The notes: generated from the letters alone by a model not told the origin. Positions 15,001 to 20,884 are shown, counted from the first letter of the stretch. The stretch is DNA of 64,000 bases from a candidate division WOR-1 bacterium RIFOXYB2_FULL_45_9 (GCA_001771575.1 MEUD01000001.1:665277-729276), one strand, 5' to 3'. Translations and numbers: made by a program.

Positions 15001-18000
15001 TTTGGCAACCGTGTTCCCTTCAACCGTTGTCGTTAAAATATCACTGGAATAACAGTAGATGCCATAGCCAAAGTTGGTCACTTCGTTGGAAACGATCAGC
15101 CCGCCGCCGTAGGCGTAGATCCCGTTATGATCATCAAAGGTCCCTAAAACGATCTTATTGTTTTGAATATGAAAATTGCTCAACTGATTGCTGTTCATTA
15201 AGATCGCACTGCCGTATTCCACTCTGATGTCGTTCGCTTCTATAGTGACGTCAATTCCGTTCCGGAGCCTGATGCCAAAATCTCCATAGCCGGAGCTATT
15301 GTTGACAATTGAATTATTGCGAATAACCAAGCCGGTAAAAGGAGTAGAAGAGGTATAAATCGCCCCATCGGTAAAAGTCCCTTCGATCCGGCTGTTTTCA
15401 ATCCTGACGTTGTTCCCCCAGAGCCAAATACCGTCATAAGTAGAGCCGTAAACAGTCACGTTGTTGATAATAATATCGCTAGCGTCAATATCAATCCCTT
15501 CTCCCCATCCCGGCCCTGCTTCAACTGAACAATTCCTGATAGTCGCTCCGTCCGAATACATCATTACCGTGTAATAATCAGGGCAAAGATCGCGGACCGT
15601 CACTCCTTCCAAGGTCGAGAAAGCCCCAAGTTCAATCCCATTTTCCCAAGCGGTGGCGCTCGCCTCGATCGTTACCGCCTCATTGTTGTAGCTTGAGACA
15701 CGTACTCCGTCCGGAATAAACATGGGGAAAGTTTCCCCCAAAATTGTATCGTCATATAAACCAGCCCTAACCCAGACATTCTGCCCCGCTCCGGTATTGC
15801 CAAAAGCAGTGGTCAGTGTTTGCCATGCCTGGGCCTCCGAGGTTCCGGTATTCCCGTCGTTTCCATTGACCGCGTCGACATAGACGTCGGTAGTGATCGA
15901 ATAGGTCCGGGTCTCGCTGTAATCGCTCCAATTCCCGGCATTATCCAGCGCCCTGACCTTCCAGAAATGCTCGCCAAGGATAAACGGAGTGCTGGTCGAA
16001 GGGGAAAAAGAGGTAAAAGTGTCTCCGTCAAAAGTAAATTCGTACCACAGAATCCCGCTTAAAACATCGATGCTGTCATTCCATGACAAGGTCGGGGGAA
16101 AACCAACTATTTCACCACTGGCCGGAGAAAGAAGTTCCGGGATCGACGGCGGTTCGCTGTCAATCATAAAATAATCAGCGCTTTGGGCGCTCCCCAGGTT
16201 GCGGAGCGGGGAGTTGTCATACGCTTCAATACTGACCAAAGCTTCGGCGCTGTTTAATCCTGGGAGAAACCAACTGTAGAGTCCGTCATTTGATTCGTTG
16301 GTAACGATCGAGGTCCAATCGCCGCCAATCGTATAATTGATCCTAATCTCGCTGATCCCGCTCTCATCGGTCGCCGCCCAGGTGACCTCGTGGGTCGCCA
16401 GGCCGTTCCAGATATCCCCACCGTTGGGGACCAAAACCTCAACTACCGGCGGATCGGTATCGTTATGGTTAAAACTGAAAGTTGAGCTCCAGCCCCCCCA
16501 GTTCCCCGCCCCATCTTTGGCCCGCACTTCCCAGGTGATCGTCCCGTCTGGAAGGTTGGCATCCGGAATGTAGGACAAAACATTGCCAAGCACTCGCGAA
16601 ACCCCGATCACCCGAATTTCATAACTGGCAATATCGCTAAGATTGTCGCTCGCCGCTTCCCAGGTAAAGGTCGGTTTTCCTTCAGTCGTCGTACTTCCGT
16701 TGGCCGGGTCTGCCAGACCGGGGGCCGATGGAGGAGTGCTGTCAATAATAAAATAAGCGCTCTCCGCGCTCCCGACGTTATGCGCGGCCGAGTCATCAAG
16801 CGCCAGGACCGCCACAATCGCTTCGCTGGTGTCAATCAGGGGCGGGGTCCAGAGATAAGCGCCGTCGTTCTGCTCGCCGACAGCAATGGTCTGCCACCCT
16901 TCCCCGGTTGTATAAAAAAGCTGGATCTCGGCGATCCCCCCTTCATCGGTCGCAAGCCAGGTGATGTTAAACGACGAGCCGCCTTCAACCTTACTATCGA
17001 AATTAGGAGTATAGACTTCGACGCTTGGATAATCATAGGTGGTAACTATGCTAAAGGTAGCGGCGCTTTCCCTCGTCGCGATATCTCCGCCACTACCCAC
17101 TCCCTCAATGCTTACCTTCGCGGTAGTTGTTAAAGCGTCGGGAACCTGCCAGCTAAAACTGCCGGTATCGCTTAAACCGGTTTGGATAACTTGATAAGAT
17201 TCTCCGGTGGAATAATACAGGTTGATCTGGGGCCGATCCCCATCAGACGCCCAGGTAATATTGTGCCGACTCCCCACTTCCCAGGTCTGACCACCATTTG
17301 GAGAGATCAAAGTGATGGGTTCAACATAGGGATAGCAACCCAAGTCCACCCCACCCTCACCCGCGCCTCGACAAGGAGAATCAGATTTTAAATGATAATC
17401 ATCGGTCGCGGTATTACGAAATAACGCATTAGTATGAATGTCTCCCGTACCGGCATAAACATTGTAATATGAAGCATAATTTCCGTAAATATTATTATAG
17501 GAAGAAATTATCTTATATGAATAATAATAATCATATAAGCCATAGCTAAAAATATCATAATCAAATTCACTGACAGCGCTCGGTTTCCCGCATAAAATAT
17601 TATTCTTAGCATATATAAGATAATTGTAAGGATAATAGTGGTAAATCGCCCTACCGCATTTAACTATTGTATTGTTTGTTGCGTAAGAGGCCCCATTAGA
17701 TCTGTAATTATAGATCCCATATGTAAAACTTCTGATCTCATTAAAAGTGCTTGAACCATAACTATAATAAGCATAAATCCCGTTGGCTCCTCCTTGGCCG
17801 ATAATTCTATTTCTTGTTACATTGTAAGAATACCCATAATACATATACACAGCGGCAGTCGAAAAAGTGCCATTAAATAAATTATTCTCAACAGTAACGG
17901 AAGTGGAATTATAAACATAAATCCCATATGAGCCCATACCTTTAAAGGTCGAACCAGAAATAATAGTATTGCTTGCTGAAGAATTATATATGCCATAACA

Positions 18001-18474
18001 AGATGAATTGTTGGCCTCTATGGAGCAATTTGTTATCTGGTTCGAACTTCCGCTCACATAAACGCAATAATAATAATCATCTGAATTTTTAAAATCTATC
18101 CCTTCTACTATAGAACTACCATAAAGTTGCAAACAATTTGCGTTAGTCAACATCGGCGCTTCGATCAATACCTGTCCCGAACCAAACCTAACAAGATTAA
18201 CTCCGCTAGAAAGATAAATAGGGAAGCTTTCACCATTGACCACATTATAAGTACCAGGCAAAAGCCGTATTTCATCTCCGCTGTTATAGACGTTTTGACT
18301 GGCATATGTCAGCGTCTTCCAGGCCTGCCCTTCGGATAAACCTGTATTCCCATTATCTCCGGTTGGGCTAACATAATAAGTCGTCGCGAAAGAAGGGAGG
18401 GAGAAAACCAGCAGGGTAATAAAGATTACGGCGCTTAACAACCACCTTTTATTCGGTCGCTTGTTATGCCTCAT
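1..18474 (-). CDS. giant secreted multi-beta-helix (DUF1565-type) surface protein, C-terminus beyond window
   Basis: Predicted exported surface protein. The frame runs from ATG at 18474 to the left edge without a stop, at least 6,158 codons, so the true length is unknown. Residues 1-30 form a Sec signal peptide (basic start, hydrophobic core, likely cut after SFA). Eleven parallel beta-helix blocks follow, with headers such as YYVSPTGDNGNTG or SYVSGSGSDETGDG, then NPW.T, GE(S/T)FPI and a closing DYRL..DSPC motif. Headers lie near residues 32, 865, 1280, 2615, 3010, 3390, 4152, 4565, 4955, 5345 and 5815. Between groups sit Ig-like domains with PNGGE.W..G...ITW (Kre9/KNH-like), two TIG domains (about 1995 and 2088), a DUF2341-like domain (about 2125) and a LamG-like domain (about 2220-2440). 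The gene has its own promoter. Function is not known; adhesion or glycan binding are possible, and I see no catalytic site I can assign. Confidence 0.9.
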   Translation of the reverse strand, partial: MRHNKRPNKRWLLSAVIFITLLVFSLPSFATTYYVSPTGDNGNTGLSEGQAWKTLTYASQNVYNSGDEIRLLPGTYNVVNGESFPIYLSSGVNLVRFGSGQVLIEAPMLTNANCLQLYGSSIVEGIDFKNSDDYYYCVYVSGSSNQITNCSIEANNSSCYGIYNSSASNTIISGSTFKGMGSYGIYVYNSTSVTVENNLFNGTFSTAAVYMYYGYSYNVTRNRIIGQGGANGIYAYYSYGSSTFNEIRSFTYGIYNYRSNGASYATNNTIVKCGRAIYHYYPYNYLIYAKNNILCGKPSAVSEFDYDIFSYGLYDYYYSYKIISSYNNIYGNYASYYNVYAGTGDIHTNALFRNTATDDYHLKSDSPCRGAGEGGVDLGCYPYVEPITLISPNGGQTWEVGSRHNITWASDGDRPQINLYYSTGESYQVIQTGLSDTGSFSWQVPDALTTTAKVSIEGVGSGGDIATRESAATFSIVTTYDYPSVEVYTPNFDSKVEGGSSFNITWLATDEGGIAEIQLFYTTGEGWQTIAVGEQNDGAYLWTPPLIDTSEAIVAVLALDDSAAHNVGSAESAYFIIDSTPPSAPGLADPANGSTTTEGKPTFTWEAASDNLSDIASYEIRVIGVSRVLGNVLSYIPDANLPDGTITWEVRAKDGAGNWGGWSSTFSFNHNDTDPPVVEVLVPNGGDIWNGLATHEVTWAATDESGISEIRINYTIGGDWTSIVTNESNDGLYSWFLPGLNSAEALVSIEAYDNSPLRNLGSAQSADYFMIDSEPPSIPELLSPASGEIVGFPPTLSWNDSIDVLSGILWYEFTFDGDTFTSFSPSTSTPFILGEHFWKVRALDNAGNWSDYSETRTYSITTDVYVDAVNGNDGNTGTSEAQAWQTLTTAFGNTGAGQNVWVRAGLYDDTILGETFPMFIPDGVRVSSYNNEAVTIEASATAWENGIELGAFSTLEGVTVRDLCPDYYTVMMYSDGATIRNCSVEAGPGWGEGIDIDASDIIINNVTVYGSTYDGIWLWGNNVRIENSRIEGTFTDGAIYTSSTPFTGLVIRNNSIVNNSSGYGDFGIRLRNGIDVTIEANDIRVEYGSAILMNSNQLSNFHIQNNKIVLGTFDDHNGIYAYGGGLIVSNEVTNFGYGIYCYSSDILTTTVEGNTVAKCQYGIASDNPNLTLDVKNNIVSAAPALGTWMYDSYGIVNWGGTINASYNSLFNNHYSYDGTINLGAGNISTYPRFVNALGDDYRLFSNSPCLGAGESGATIGRYESVGSPANTLLESYVDKVGGNDDMGDGTIGNPWGTIPRASGSTEAIINVMGGAIHDVGDATFPIFLGNNRKITSYHTGLAVIDASGDGNYAIVLASDSTVESISVRNDNNTAIYSLGSRNMILNSSIEASGGANVIYFEGDQIKVAGNTITAIGTSRGISASGGTNFTIINNKIIGGGTDLVGAGIFTSGDGLIATNEVRGFGTGVRVTAISGGNLSLFHNTIVKCMAGFYSSALSNTADISNTILSCSPETAAIPPGASIGLRDDGNGAVVRSTYNCIYGNTTDYSGSIDDQTGDIYDDPEFASVSGNDYHLTGNSPCVDAGTPEGADIGCYDFGSGNIQVFIIAPATGETWNVGSTKQIRWSTIGRPTEINIYYTTGEAWQTIDTGLSNDGVYPWTVPNQVTEEARIRIEGIKPTSTGTGESGYFSILPDTTLPSVEVTNPILGSIWRGGATYEVTYSATDESGIDSINLYYSLNSGESWVSIAVGQTLTGSYFWLVESANTTEARIKVEAIDGSTNHNVGTGESSVFTIDSTGPSAPTLAAPANGSSTTEARPLFSWEPAIDNLSGIASYEIAIDNDTFLLGNVTTYEPTIDFRDGLHRWQVIARDGVGNWGEWSVSWEVTYLEKAPPVVTVEAPSGGESWVGGSSQNITFTATDENGIKENSLYIWYSIDDGVTYPYLITSEAPVVSPYVWTVPNISTTEVRVKVAVTDNTISQNIGSDESTAKLTIIYAAPVINSIVPDTGVNNQTINDAAVAGSGFKSGATVKLTRYGETDIGATDVNIINENQLTCDFDLNGKTSGTYGLVVVNPGGQAGTLTSAFTITAAPPTVSMVLPITGMIDGGNVVSITGTGFYKEGIRRRVNLTNSGAVETNYPVLAIVDTAALIAQGKMRADGGDIRFVASDEATPLSYWVESGLNSTRTLIWVKVPTLPSGNSYIYLMYGDKSLTSQSSLANTIPVLADAGNKVWLKANDGTSQTVDWAYVPTWTDMSGSGNTVTQPGTTSYQPRLRTNQLNQFPVVYFDGGDWLKKSSLTGITTQESALVVGKFANLTTRALFDLSDQNNVTNKTIMLIAMDGLIKWRPHDELANQASFSFSDTTNYNLFYGEHKASQRAIYMNGTLRNQNLNTSAYYNPLYLRVGALEYSSNLYALSGYIAEMILFNKFLTTDERRLAENYLNIKYQLYDTGSLPTAVVASDEYGQLLAVNFGTTPASVVTWESANSVTALAPTHLAGTVNVQVVNPDGQTVSSLDAYTYYQPPLKLYSPDGGESWGIGSIKQITWEAITNPSSINLYYSVDNGATYTSIATGLPDTGSYEWFVAGSVTTEARVRIEAVSTEGTATDESNAKFSMTAQRDYYVNVYTGNNSYNGLSPVYISGTTGPRKTLTYTAANTPAKSIINLAPGTYTAASGETFPISINNTKLVVSTYTRQATFDALANASDVFDLGASSTLEGLSIRSTNSSTSYYLVDIVGASAGVVRCNLVRTNTSRLIDAGDGYAYIYGNYMAETSTANYDAIYSSYTGLTFSGNTVEGAAAASLLRGTNSNAVIDGNRFVYNNSGSAINAGTSTGWIIKNNVIIGNGNGTGILATLSGYITTNEVRSFATGISATANGALYLRKNTVVKSGTTGINGVISSGTVTIEDNIINNAVTLGAVGKVIGITGSSLSVSEDYNNFYGCAAAYSGTLTTGSNGNFLYPRYVDPLTNDYRLNSDSPIKNTASDGSYQGAYPTVEGSSSGILSDSYVSGSGSDETGDGSFANPWRSIRYALPKTDGVVHVLAGVYNSSTEAFPLILGDNARIVGEGTGLATIEGEAITQDLISVTGRNTSIEGLTFTFANNSAKYMINLSSTGGNAAIRNNTFIRSVNTNTIYNDSSGNLIQGNWFRNTGTNQYCVRVNTSGKHLTLTGNTFDASANYILSWANYVTGATIEANRFNYTGSGYLISEYGGSYHRFYRNVMIGTGSGTAIIMDTCINNTIASNEIRSFTNGIYLDTCGNGGAAINVLRNTIVKNGTGISVIGTYSGYLTRVYDNIISGAPGLRDAAANIGLQYVSGLLEADYNAHFNNASSSSWGAHDLFDVYPKFVDVATNEYRLYDDSPCLGAASDGGVIGCYESIGSSSGIPTESYVSGSGSNETGDGTIGNPWRTITYALPRTISKINILEGRYSIPAGPTGESFPITLNAKTVLSGDGTGLATLDAGNMALSDAMINVGRYCTVEGLSVRYSGPEWDYIIEYTGAYGTVRNNRFYRAANSYCFDFGGLSNGSFLGNTVTAPTSAGNVFYDSGNNLLISGNTIEVNCAGSSMTSGFGDSNIVIDGNTIGYTGTNYAVYLASATNARVSRNLIIGRSSAGSGIRLTGASALVSTNEVRGFGIGIYAGSAGTTPTTDIDINRNTVVKNLVGIQTPDNDVYIYNTIISNAPTVEAGTGGAVGSIGIYRSGTGGTTRPYYNDVYGCQTLYSSVTSREGSISINADFIDIDNSNYHLKPNSPCVGVGTPEGTDLGCYDGTAVYLLAPNGGEEWTVGATSEVLWRTKGYPTAIDLSYSIDDGATYSSIALDEADDGTFTWTVPAPATTEAKVRIEAEELGLIATRESAAKFTISQLNVVVTRPVTAEIVEAGLIYGLSWEAVSLPTSFNLYYTTGDAYVLITSEVGGADRSYGWLVSDFPTTEARIKIEALKQTLIATMETDTFTIFTPPLSIEVITPNGGEIWEGESWHEITWEAAGLPDSYNIYYSTGDAYVLITSEANGLLRSYNWLVANISTTEARVKIEAVKGGQVISDESDAAFTLQLYTPVVATVTFPNGGENLEAGTRRALTWSATGLPSSFNLYYTTSEATGYRTIATDVSGQSRSYSWFVPNRPTTLAKVRVEAIKNSVLVSTDESDAVFTISRPTQYFVGVGIGSNESYDGLTSEVFVTDGVTHGPWKSITYSLANSQTGDRIWVMPGNYIQTYETFPITVTGRWLTATQTYTATIDSILLASDTVRVGNSGTVEGFTIKSKAYATNDYTYYGAVNVTGNNTVVLNNIITQESTVVWPSYPGNPVALTEDILNCRLEGNRIAGQRTLVYFKNYGDQSRILVKNNYLSTTDTGVLALSSYYSNYLTTIEGNTIIADRGINGGFQFFNIYNNTIKSISGAGSEGIILTSCLGTIEANLVSGYNTTGVKVTATSSYNGLTRIRKNTIVNNKESLYISGSSVNSIEVFDNIITAAPILGTFYAGSSGITAQVQYSLIHHNCVFNNETDYLYLNDPPQQYGDINLSPRFVSTTASDYRLYSDSPCKGTASDGTNMGKYGDIAASSGILVNSYVDGVSGSDSNTGSAASPFLHLSKATSITEGGTIYVSSGNYAAGETFPINFGRASMQRRYATSEVSIDSSASANDTLILGVAGTTLEGVTLFTSGSDNTCVRVNAPRVSILNNRITNTKTSGNRMALYFNENSDHGLVEGNQIRANAGRTDYNGAVDFKYGLTSQTVRNNVITAEAGHAIWVHQGDLTAEGNTVFAFDDGIKVDGTAFVKISGNVVHKYGGWNDYASGISVGGPLLLISSNEVNGFIDSNSYGIVTYTSSIATIENNTVAKNLVGISAGTSNIYASNYLKNNIISAAPTLGGYVAGSIGIKVDGVATSEYNTLFNNATDYSGTAYSQYQDNILNPRFVDPGANDYRLFADSPCIGTADDGGNRGCYGAIAQASGVTTESYVSNQGSDITGEGTLANPWKTIFHALSTAEGIIYIMPGVYDNITSGESFPLVLSYAELRKYDPQSTVVINSNTSASHGVIIQKDNVSFEGFTVRGKSGTTYSACLYVSANGVVVRNNLISSESTVMAPLTVGGREHLVEGNRVYSTDNFIVRLSASNTIIRNNNFISLDPSTGGYGFYANTGTLTNLTFEANRIVADNALYFLGASCLNVDIHGNTIEALNPASAGYGMVLAGSGNISSNEVRGFQLTVDGRAAITCGATPPNYFTINHNTLVKNYRAIYSDGGSNIIKNNIISAAPVLGTFIPGSEGIKVDQYEEGVDSSYNTFFNTGTNYVGTVSNETADNEQNPKFVDPSGNDYRLLADSPCIATADDGGNRGAFGSVGTPSSITSESYVGPFGSDTTGNGTFASPWRTITKALSLTEGTVYALQGSYSGLETFPLNLGIATLRKYPLTALVTIDAGATAAHNLVLGNNVSLEGFTIKKNNGSYACVYVNGANVTLLNNIVSQESGGSAVLIDGSRSNIIGNNIYSYNSALYYSNNYYPLTYIRDNTLYSNWYSNGIIFYQASTNDIYGITIEGNTITADYGIYSYYPNYLRGITISRNKITATHPGTSTYAGMYFSGNGTISSNEVRGYQNSSYGGIYLYYSTGTNFQVDKNTVVGNNRGIRANSAYANLTNNIIASEVGGYSASGTYGIYSTYTNQVTSRYNTFYANDTNYYNVTAGSGDNTIDPKFYNPTAQNYYLQPDSPCIDTGTPEGAGIDRGAYDYNFSVRVIAPVSGEVWQAGSARNITWQSSGFPTSINLYLSRDGGASYRQIITNEADDGNYPWLVDSTYTNQARVKVEGVSVLSGLSTDESDGNFTITPATYYYVDPITGDNNYNGLTTEVSGNNGPWKTLSFAGTQDVTGATVIARGNFSVDNGESFPIIINGRIFSGTGTTEIDTGGLEVDGVSLEAGGTLEGFVVRSAATGDYAGVRVTGASARLYNNQLLLSAAAGSARALHITSGGDNCRVFSNTISSEGHRTISVAGGANYINFNANIITNHSSGSDGIYLDGGDSITVEGNTITANYGVYQAGACTNFIARNNKIMGLDGGSKAGLYLNGDGNIYLNEIRNYYDPLEGGINCVAGGTFTINKNTIAKSNVGVRSAVNANILNTIIAGSVGGYSTPETVKAIVQTGGTVNSTYNDLYAVDVTYEGTVGGGTGTIF
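1370..6030 (-). repeat. four tandem beta-helix modules (blocks 7-10)
   Basis: Within the giant gene, four header-to-header units start near 6020, 4785, 3625 and 2455, with spacings of about 1.16-1.23 kb (roughly 390-410 residues). Each has a header with YV..GSD.TG.G and NPW.TI, repeated N.I..N.I turns of the beta-helix, and a closing DYRL..DSPC....G motif. The copies are clearly homologous but diverged at the DNA level. Confidence 0.8.
7200..10660 (-). repeat. three tandem beta-helix modules (blocks 4-6)
   Basis: Headers near 10625, 9465 and 8320 are about 1.15 kb apart. Blocks 5 and 6 share almost the same header (SYVSGSGS(D/N)ETGDG followed by NPWR(S/T)I.YALP), which points to duplication of a whole module. 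Four KNH/Ig-like domains separate this group from blocks 7-10. Confidence 0.8.
13700..15900 (-). repeat. two tandem beta-helix modules (blocks 2-3)
   Basis: Headers lie near 15890 (VYVDAVNGNDGNTG) and 14655 (SYVDKVGGNDDMGDG), about 1.24 kb apart. Both end with a SPC.(G/D)AG motif. Ig-like linker domains flank the pair on both sides. Confidence 0.75.
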
Positions 18475-18538
18475 TTCTTTATATAAAGGCTCCAAAATTA
18501 GTGCATATTTTTATGGGCATGATAAGTTAAGTGATGAA

Positions 18539-18568
18539 ATTATAGCATCGCCGTTATTTTAATTGCAA
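18539..18568 (-). promoter_or_regulatory. promoter of the giant beta-helix gene
   Basis: Minus-strand TGCTATAAT is an extended -10 (hexamer 18539-18544). TTGCAA at 18563-18568 serves as -35, spacing 18. The expected start is near 18532, giving a leader of about 58 bases. No close Shine-Dalgarno precedes the ATG at 18474; the nearest GGAG is about 17 bases upstream. Confidence 0.7.
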
Positions 18569-18584
18569 TAGCTATTTTTCGTGG

Positions 18585-20054
18585 CTATTTGAAGGTTTTT
18601 AACGCAGAGAGGATATCAATCATCGCCTGGGTATCAAGCCGGCAGTATACTTCCAAAGCCTGGCGAATTTCCGCCCGCTCCTCCGGTTCAATTTTGGGAT
18701 CAAAAGTGACCCGGGCGTATTCAACGCTGGCGGTCCGGCCATCTTCGATCCGCAGGCCTTGATAGCTCTTCCCGGTCAAGATCGGAAGGACCTTTTTTAT
18801 CGAGAGCCGCCCTTCCTGCCCCGGGTGGTAAAAAGCAAAATCAGAAAAGACCTCCAGGAGATCGACAAACCTTTTTTCCACCGCCGAGAAATGGGCCGCG
18901 AATTCCGGAAAAGCCCGGCAGGCGCGGCTTAAGACCTTCATTTCGTATTGAGCGTAATAAGCCAGGATCGTCCCCTTATCGCCTAATAGTTCTTTTAGGC
19001 GGCGCAATACTTCCGGCCGGGGATCGGTTTCCCCATCAGCCAGAAAAGAATCATGCTTTGCCTCTTCCCCCTCCCGCTCAATAACATGCAGGGAAAACTG
19101 GAATGGGATCTCTTCGTACGGGCTGGAGTTATCATAGATCGGAATGACCGGCGAGATCGTTTCAAAATCAAGAAAATAGAGCGGATAGGATAGCTTGGAA
19201 AAAAAACGCTCCAGAGCGGCGGAGTCAACATGCGGCCGGCCGCTTTTGACCGTCCCCAGCTGGATCGCCTGCTTGTCGGTCAAAACAAAATCGGCCGGGA
19301 TCGCCTTAAGGTCCAACACCCCCAACTCAAAAAGATCAAAGGCGCTTTTTACCCCGCGATGCAGGGTGAAGACATCGCCTTCCGCAGGCAAAAACGACCA
19401 GCATTCGCTCTCCAAAGGGCAGTCTCGGACCTCCCCGCACTGGCGGCCGGGGGTAATTAGCGGCGGGCTCTCCCGCTCGAGCATGGCGGCCATCGCCTCG
19501 ATATTCCCCGGGACCTCCGGCAGGATCTCGGCAACTTTTTCTCCCAGATCTTTTTTAACAAAAAGAAGGTTAATGTCTGGTTCCCCGTGTTTAACGTATT
19601 CCCGATTGATGTGCATCAGGGAGCAGGCGGAAATTTTAAGCCCGGCGGCTTGGTAGACGTATTTTTGAAAAGCGACGTCGTAATAATGCTCCGCTTTGGT
19701 ATCGGTCGAGCTTTTTACCTCGATCAACTCCCACTCGTCCTCGCCGACCGGGACCAGGATATCGGCCCGGGCGAAAGCGTGGTCGACCAGAAATCCAGCC
19801 TCAAACAAAGGGAGCCTTCGCGACAGGGCTTCTCTGGAGAGGGCGTCGGTCTCGGATAGTTCATGGCTTTTTTTGATCATGATACCGTCGGGATAGAGGC
19901 GGCGGGCCAGCTCTTCAACCCGTCTTCCGTCGTTCATGATCGACCGGAGAAGAAGATCGGGCCTGGGAAGGTCGCGTTTGTGGTGGAACTTATGCCAGAG
20001 GAGCTTTAAACAGCGGAGCCCATCCTTATAAAGCGATTTATTAAGGATAATCAG
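18585..20054 (-). CDS. DUF2779 protein: Cas4/RecB-like Fe-S nuclease domain fused to a DnaQ-like exonuclease domain
   Basis: Predicted nuclease of about 489 residues. The N-terminal half is PD-(D/E)XK-like, with D98 (ADILVP) and E112-V-K114 (EVKSS). Cysteines C206, C212 and C218 could form a 4Fe-4S site with C15 (RCLKLLW), as in Cas4 and AddB. The C-terminal half has DEDD-exonuclease features: FLDFET, YYAQYEMKVL, FVDLL and YCRLDTQAM. The first ATG is at 19937, but the frame is open upstream and encodes the family-typical N-terminus (NKSLYKDGLRC) including C15. I therefore place the start at CTG 20054, where it would overlap the previous stop as CTGA; ATT or ATC just after it is possible. It is the last gene of the ribosomal run and its role there is unknown. 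Confidence 0.75.
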   Translation of the reverse strand: MIILNKSLYKDGLRCLKLLWHKFHHKRDLPRPDLLLRSIMNDGRRVEELARRLYPDGIMIKKSHELSETDALSREALSRRLPLFEAGFLVDHAFARADILVPVGEDEWELIEVKSSTDTKAEHYYDVAFQKYVYQAAGLKISACSLMHINREYVKHGEPDINLLFVKKDLGEKVAEILPEVPGNIEAMAAMLERESPPLITPGRQCGEVRDCPLESECWSFLPAEGDVFTLHRGVKSAFDLFELGVLDLKAIPADFVLTDKQAIQLGTVKSGRPHVDSAALERFFSKLSYPLYFLDFETISPVIPIYDNSSPYEEIPFQFSLHVIEREGEEAKHDSFLADGETDPRPEVLRRLKELLGDKGTILAYYAQYEMKVLSRACRAFPEFAAHFSAVEKRFVDLLEVFSDFAFYHPGQEGRLSIKKVLPILTGKSYQGLRIEDGRTASVEYARVTFDPKIEPEERAEIRQALEVYCRLDTQAMIDILSALKTFK

Positions 20055-20389
20055 TCGTTGCGTTCCCAGAGGACTTCGACAAACTTTTCTCCATCCAGGA
20101 ACTTATATTCGTGTTTCCCTTTGTAAGCGTGGCTTAAAGCCTTGCCGATGTGCAGGGCCAGATTATGGGTCGAGGTTTTCGCCCAGATCGAGCCGTCCTT
20201 TTTCTCGACCGATAATAAACGGGATTTGGCGTCGTGCTCGCTCGCCAGCTTCCCCTCGTTATTGATCAGATTGACCAGGTCTGCCTCATGATCAAGCAGG
20301 AATGAACCGCTAAGCTTAATCAGCCCACCCTCTTCGATCTTTTTGGGCTTCATAAAATCTTCGTAATGTCTCTCCATCGGTCCGCTCAT
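20051..20389 (-). CDS. BCAM0308-like small protein without a zinc ribbon
   Basis: 112 residues. The core (LIKLSGSFLLDHEADLVNLI, then HNLALHIGKALSHAYKGK, then a C-terminal EVLWER) resembles the C-terminal part of the BCAM0308 family, which is distantly like archaeal NMD3. The Cys-rich ribbon I expect at the N-terminus of that family is missing, as no cysteine occurs in the protein. A good Shine-Dalgarno (GGGAGGGAT) precedes the ATG. It lies 24 bases after rpsI and its TGA probably overlaps the start of the DUF2779 gene. A ribosome-related role is only suggested by position. Confidence 0.6.
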   Translation of the reverse strand: MSGPMERHYEDFMKPKKIEEGGLIKLSGSFLLDHEADLVNLINNEGKLASEHDAKSRLLSVEKKDGSIWAKTSTHNLALHIGKALSHAYKGKHEYKFLDGEKFVEVLWERND

Positions 20390-20413
20390 GTTTATCCCTC
20401 CCTGGATACGTTT

Positions 20414-20878
20414 TTAACGTTTGGTGAACTGGAAGGCGCGGCGGGCGCGTTTCAATCCGTACTTCTTGCGCTCCTTCATTCTGGGATCGCGGGTCATCAG
20501 CCCTTCCCGTTTCAAGAGGACCTTAAATTCCGGGTTGGCAATGATCATCGCCCGGGAAATGCCGAGGCTCATCGCGGTCGCCTGGGCCGGCACGCCCCCT
20601 CCCAGGACCTGGACGACAACGTCGTACTTCCCGGCGGTGCCGGTCACGACGAACGGCTTATTGATCTTGAATTCCAGGGTCCGCCGGCCGCAAAAATACT
20701 CAAGCAGGCTCTTCCCGTTGATCGACATCTTTCCTTTGCCGGGAACAAGCCAAACTTTGGCGATCGCTTCTTTCCGGCGCCCGGTGCCGTAATACTTGAC
20801 CGAGTCGTCTTTGACTTTTATCTTAACTTTTTCCTTTTTAACGTGGTGGTGCGGCGTGGTTTTTTTTGCTTCACTCAT
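20414..20878 (-). CDS. rpsI: 30S ribosomal protein S9
   Basis: 154 residues. The S9 core begins near residue 29 ([16 protein letters not shown]) and ends with the classic basic tail [17 protein letters not shown], which reaches the P-site tRNA. About 28 extra residues precede the core ([19 protein letters not shown]). The start ATG has GAGGTG upstream. It follows rplM by 6 bases, the usual L13-S9 pair. Confidence 0.95.
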   Translation of the reverse strand: MSEAKKTTPHHHVKKEKVKIKVKDDSVKYYGTGRRKEAIAKVWLVPGKGKMSINGKSLLEYFCGRRTLEFKINKPFVVTGTAGKYDVVVQVLGGGVPAQATAMSLGISRAMIIANPEFKVLLKREGLMTRDPRMKERKKYGLKRARRAFQFTKR

Positions 20879-20884
20879 TTATTT

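Noticed and set aside
18545..18590. Terminator after the DUF2779 gene
   Set aside because: AATAGC/GCTATT gives only a 6-bp A/T-rich stem without a T-run, and it overlaps the -35 of the next promoter.
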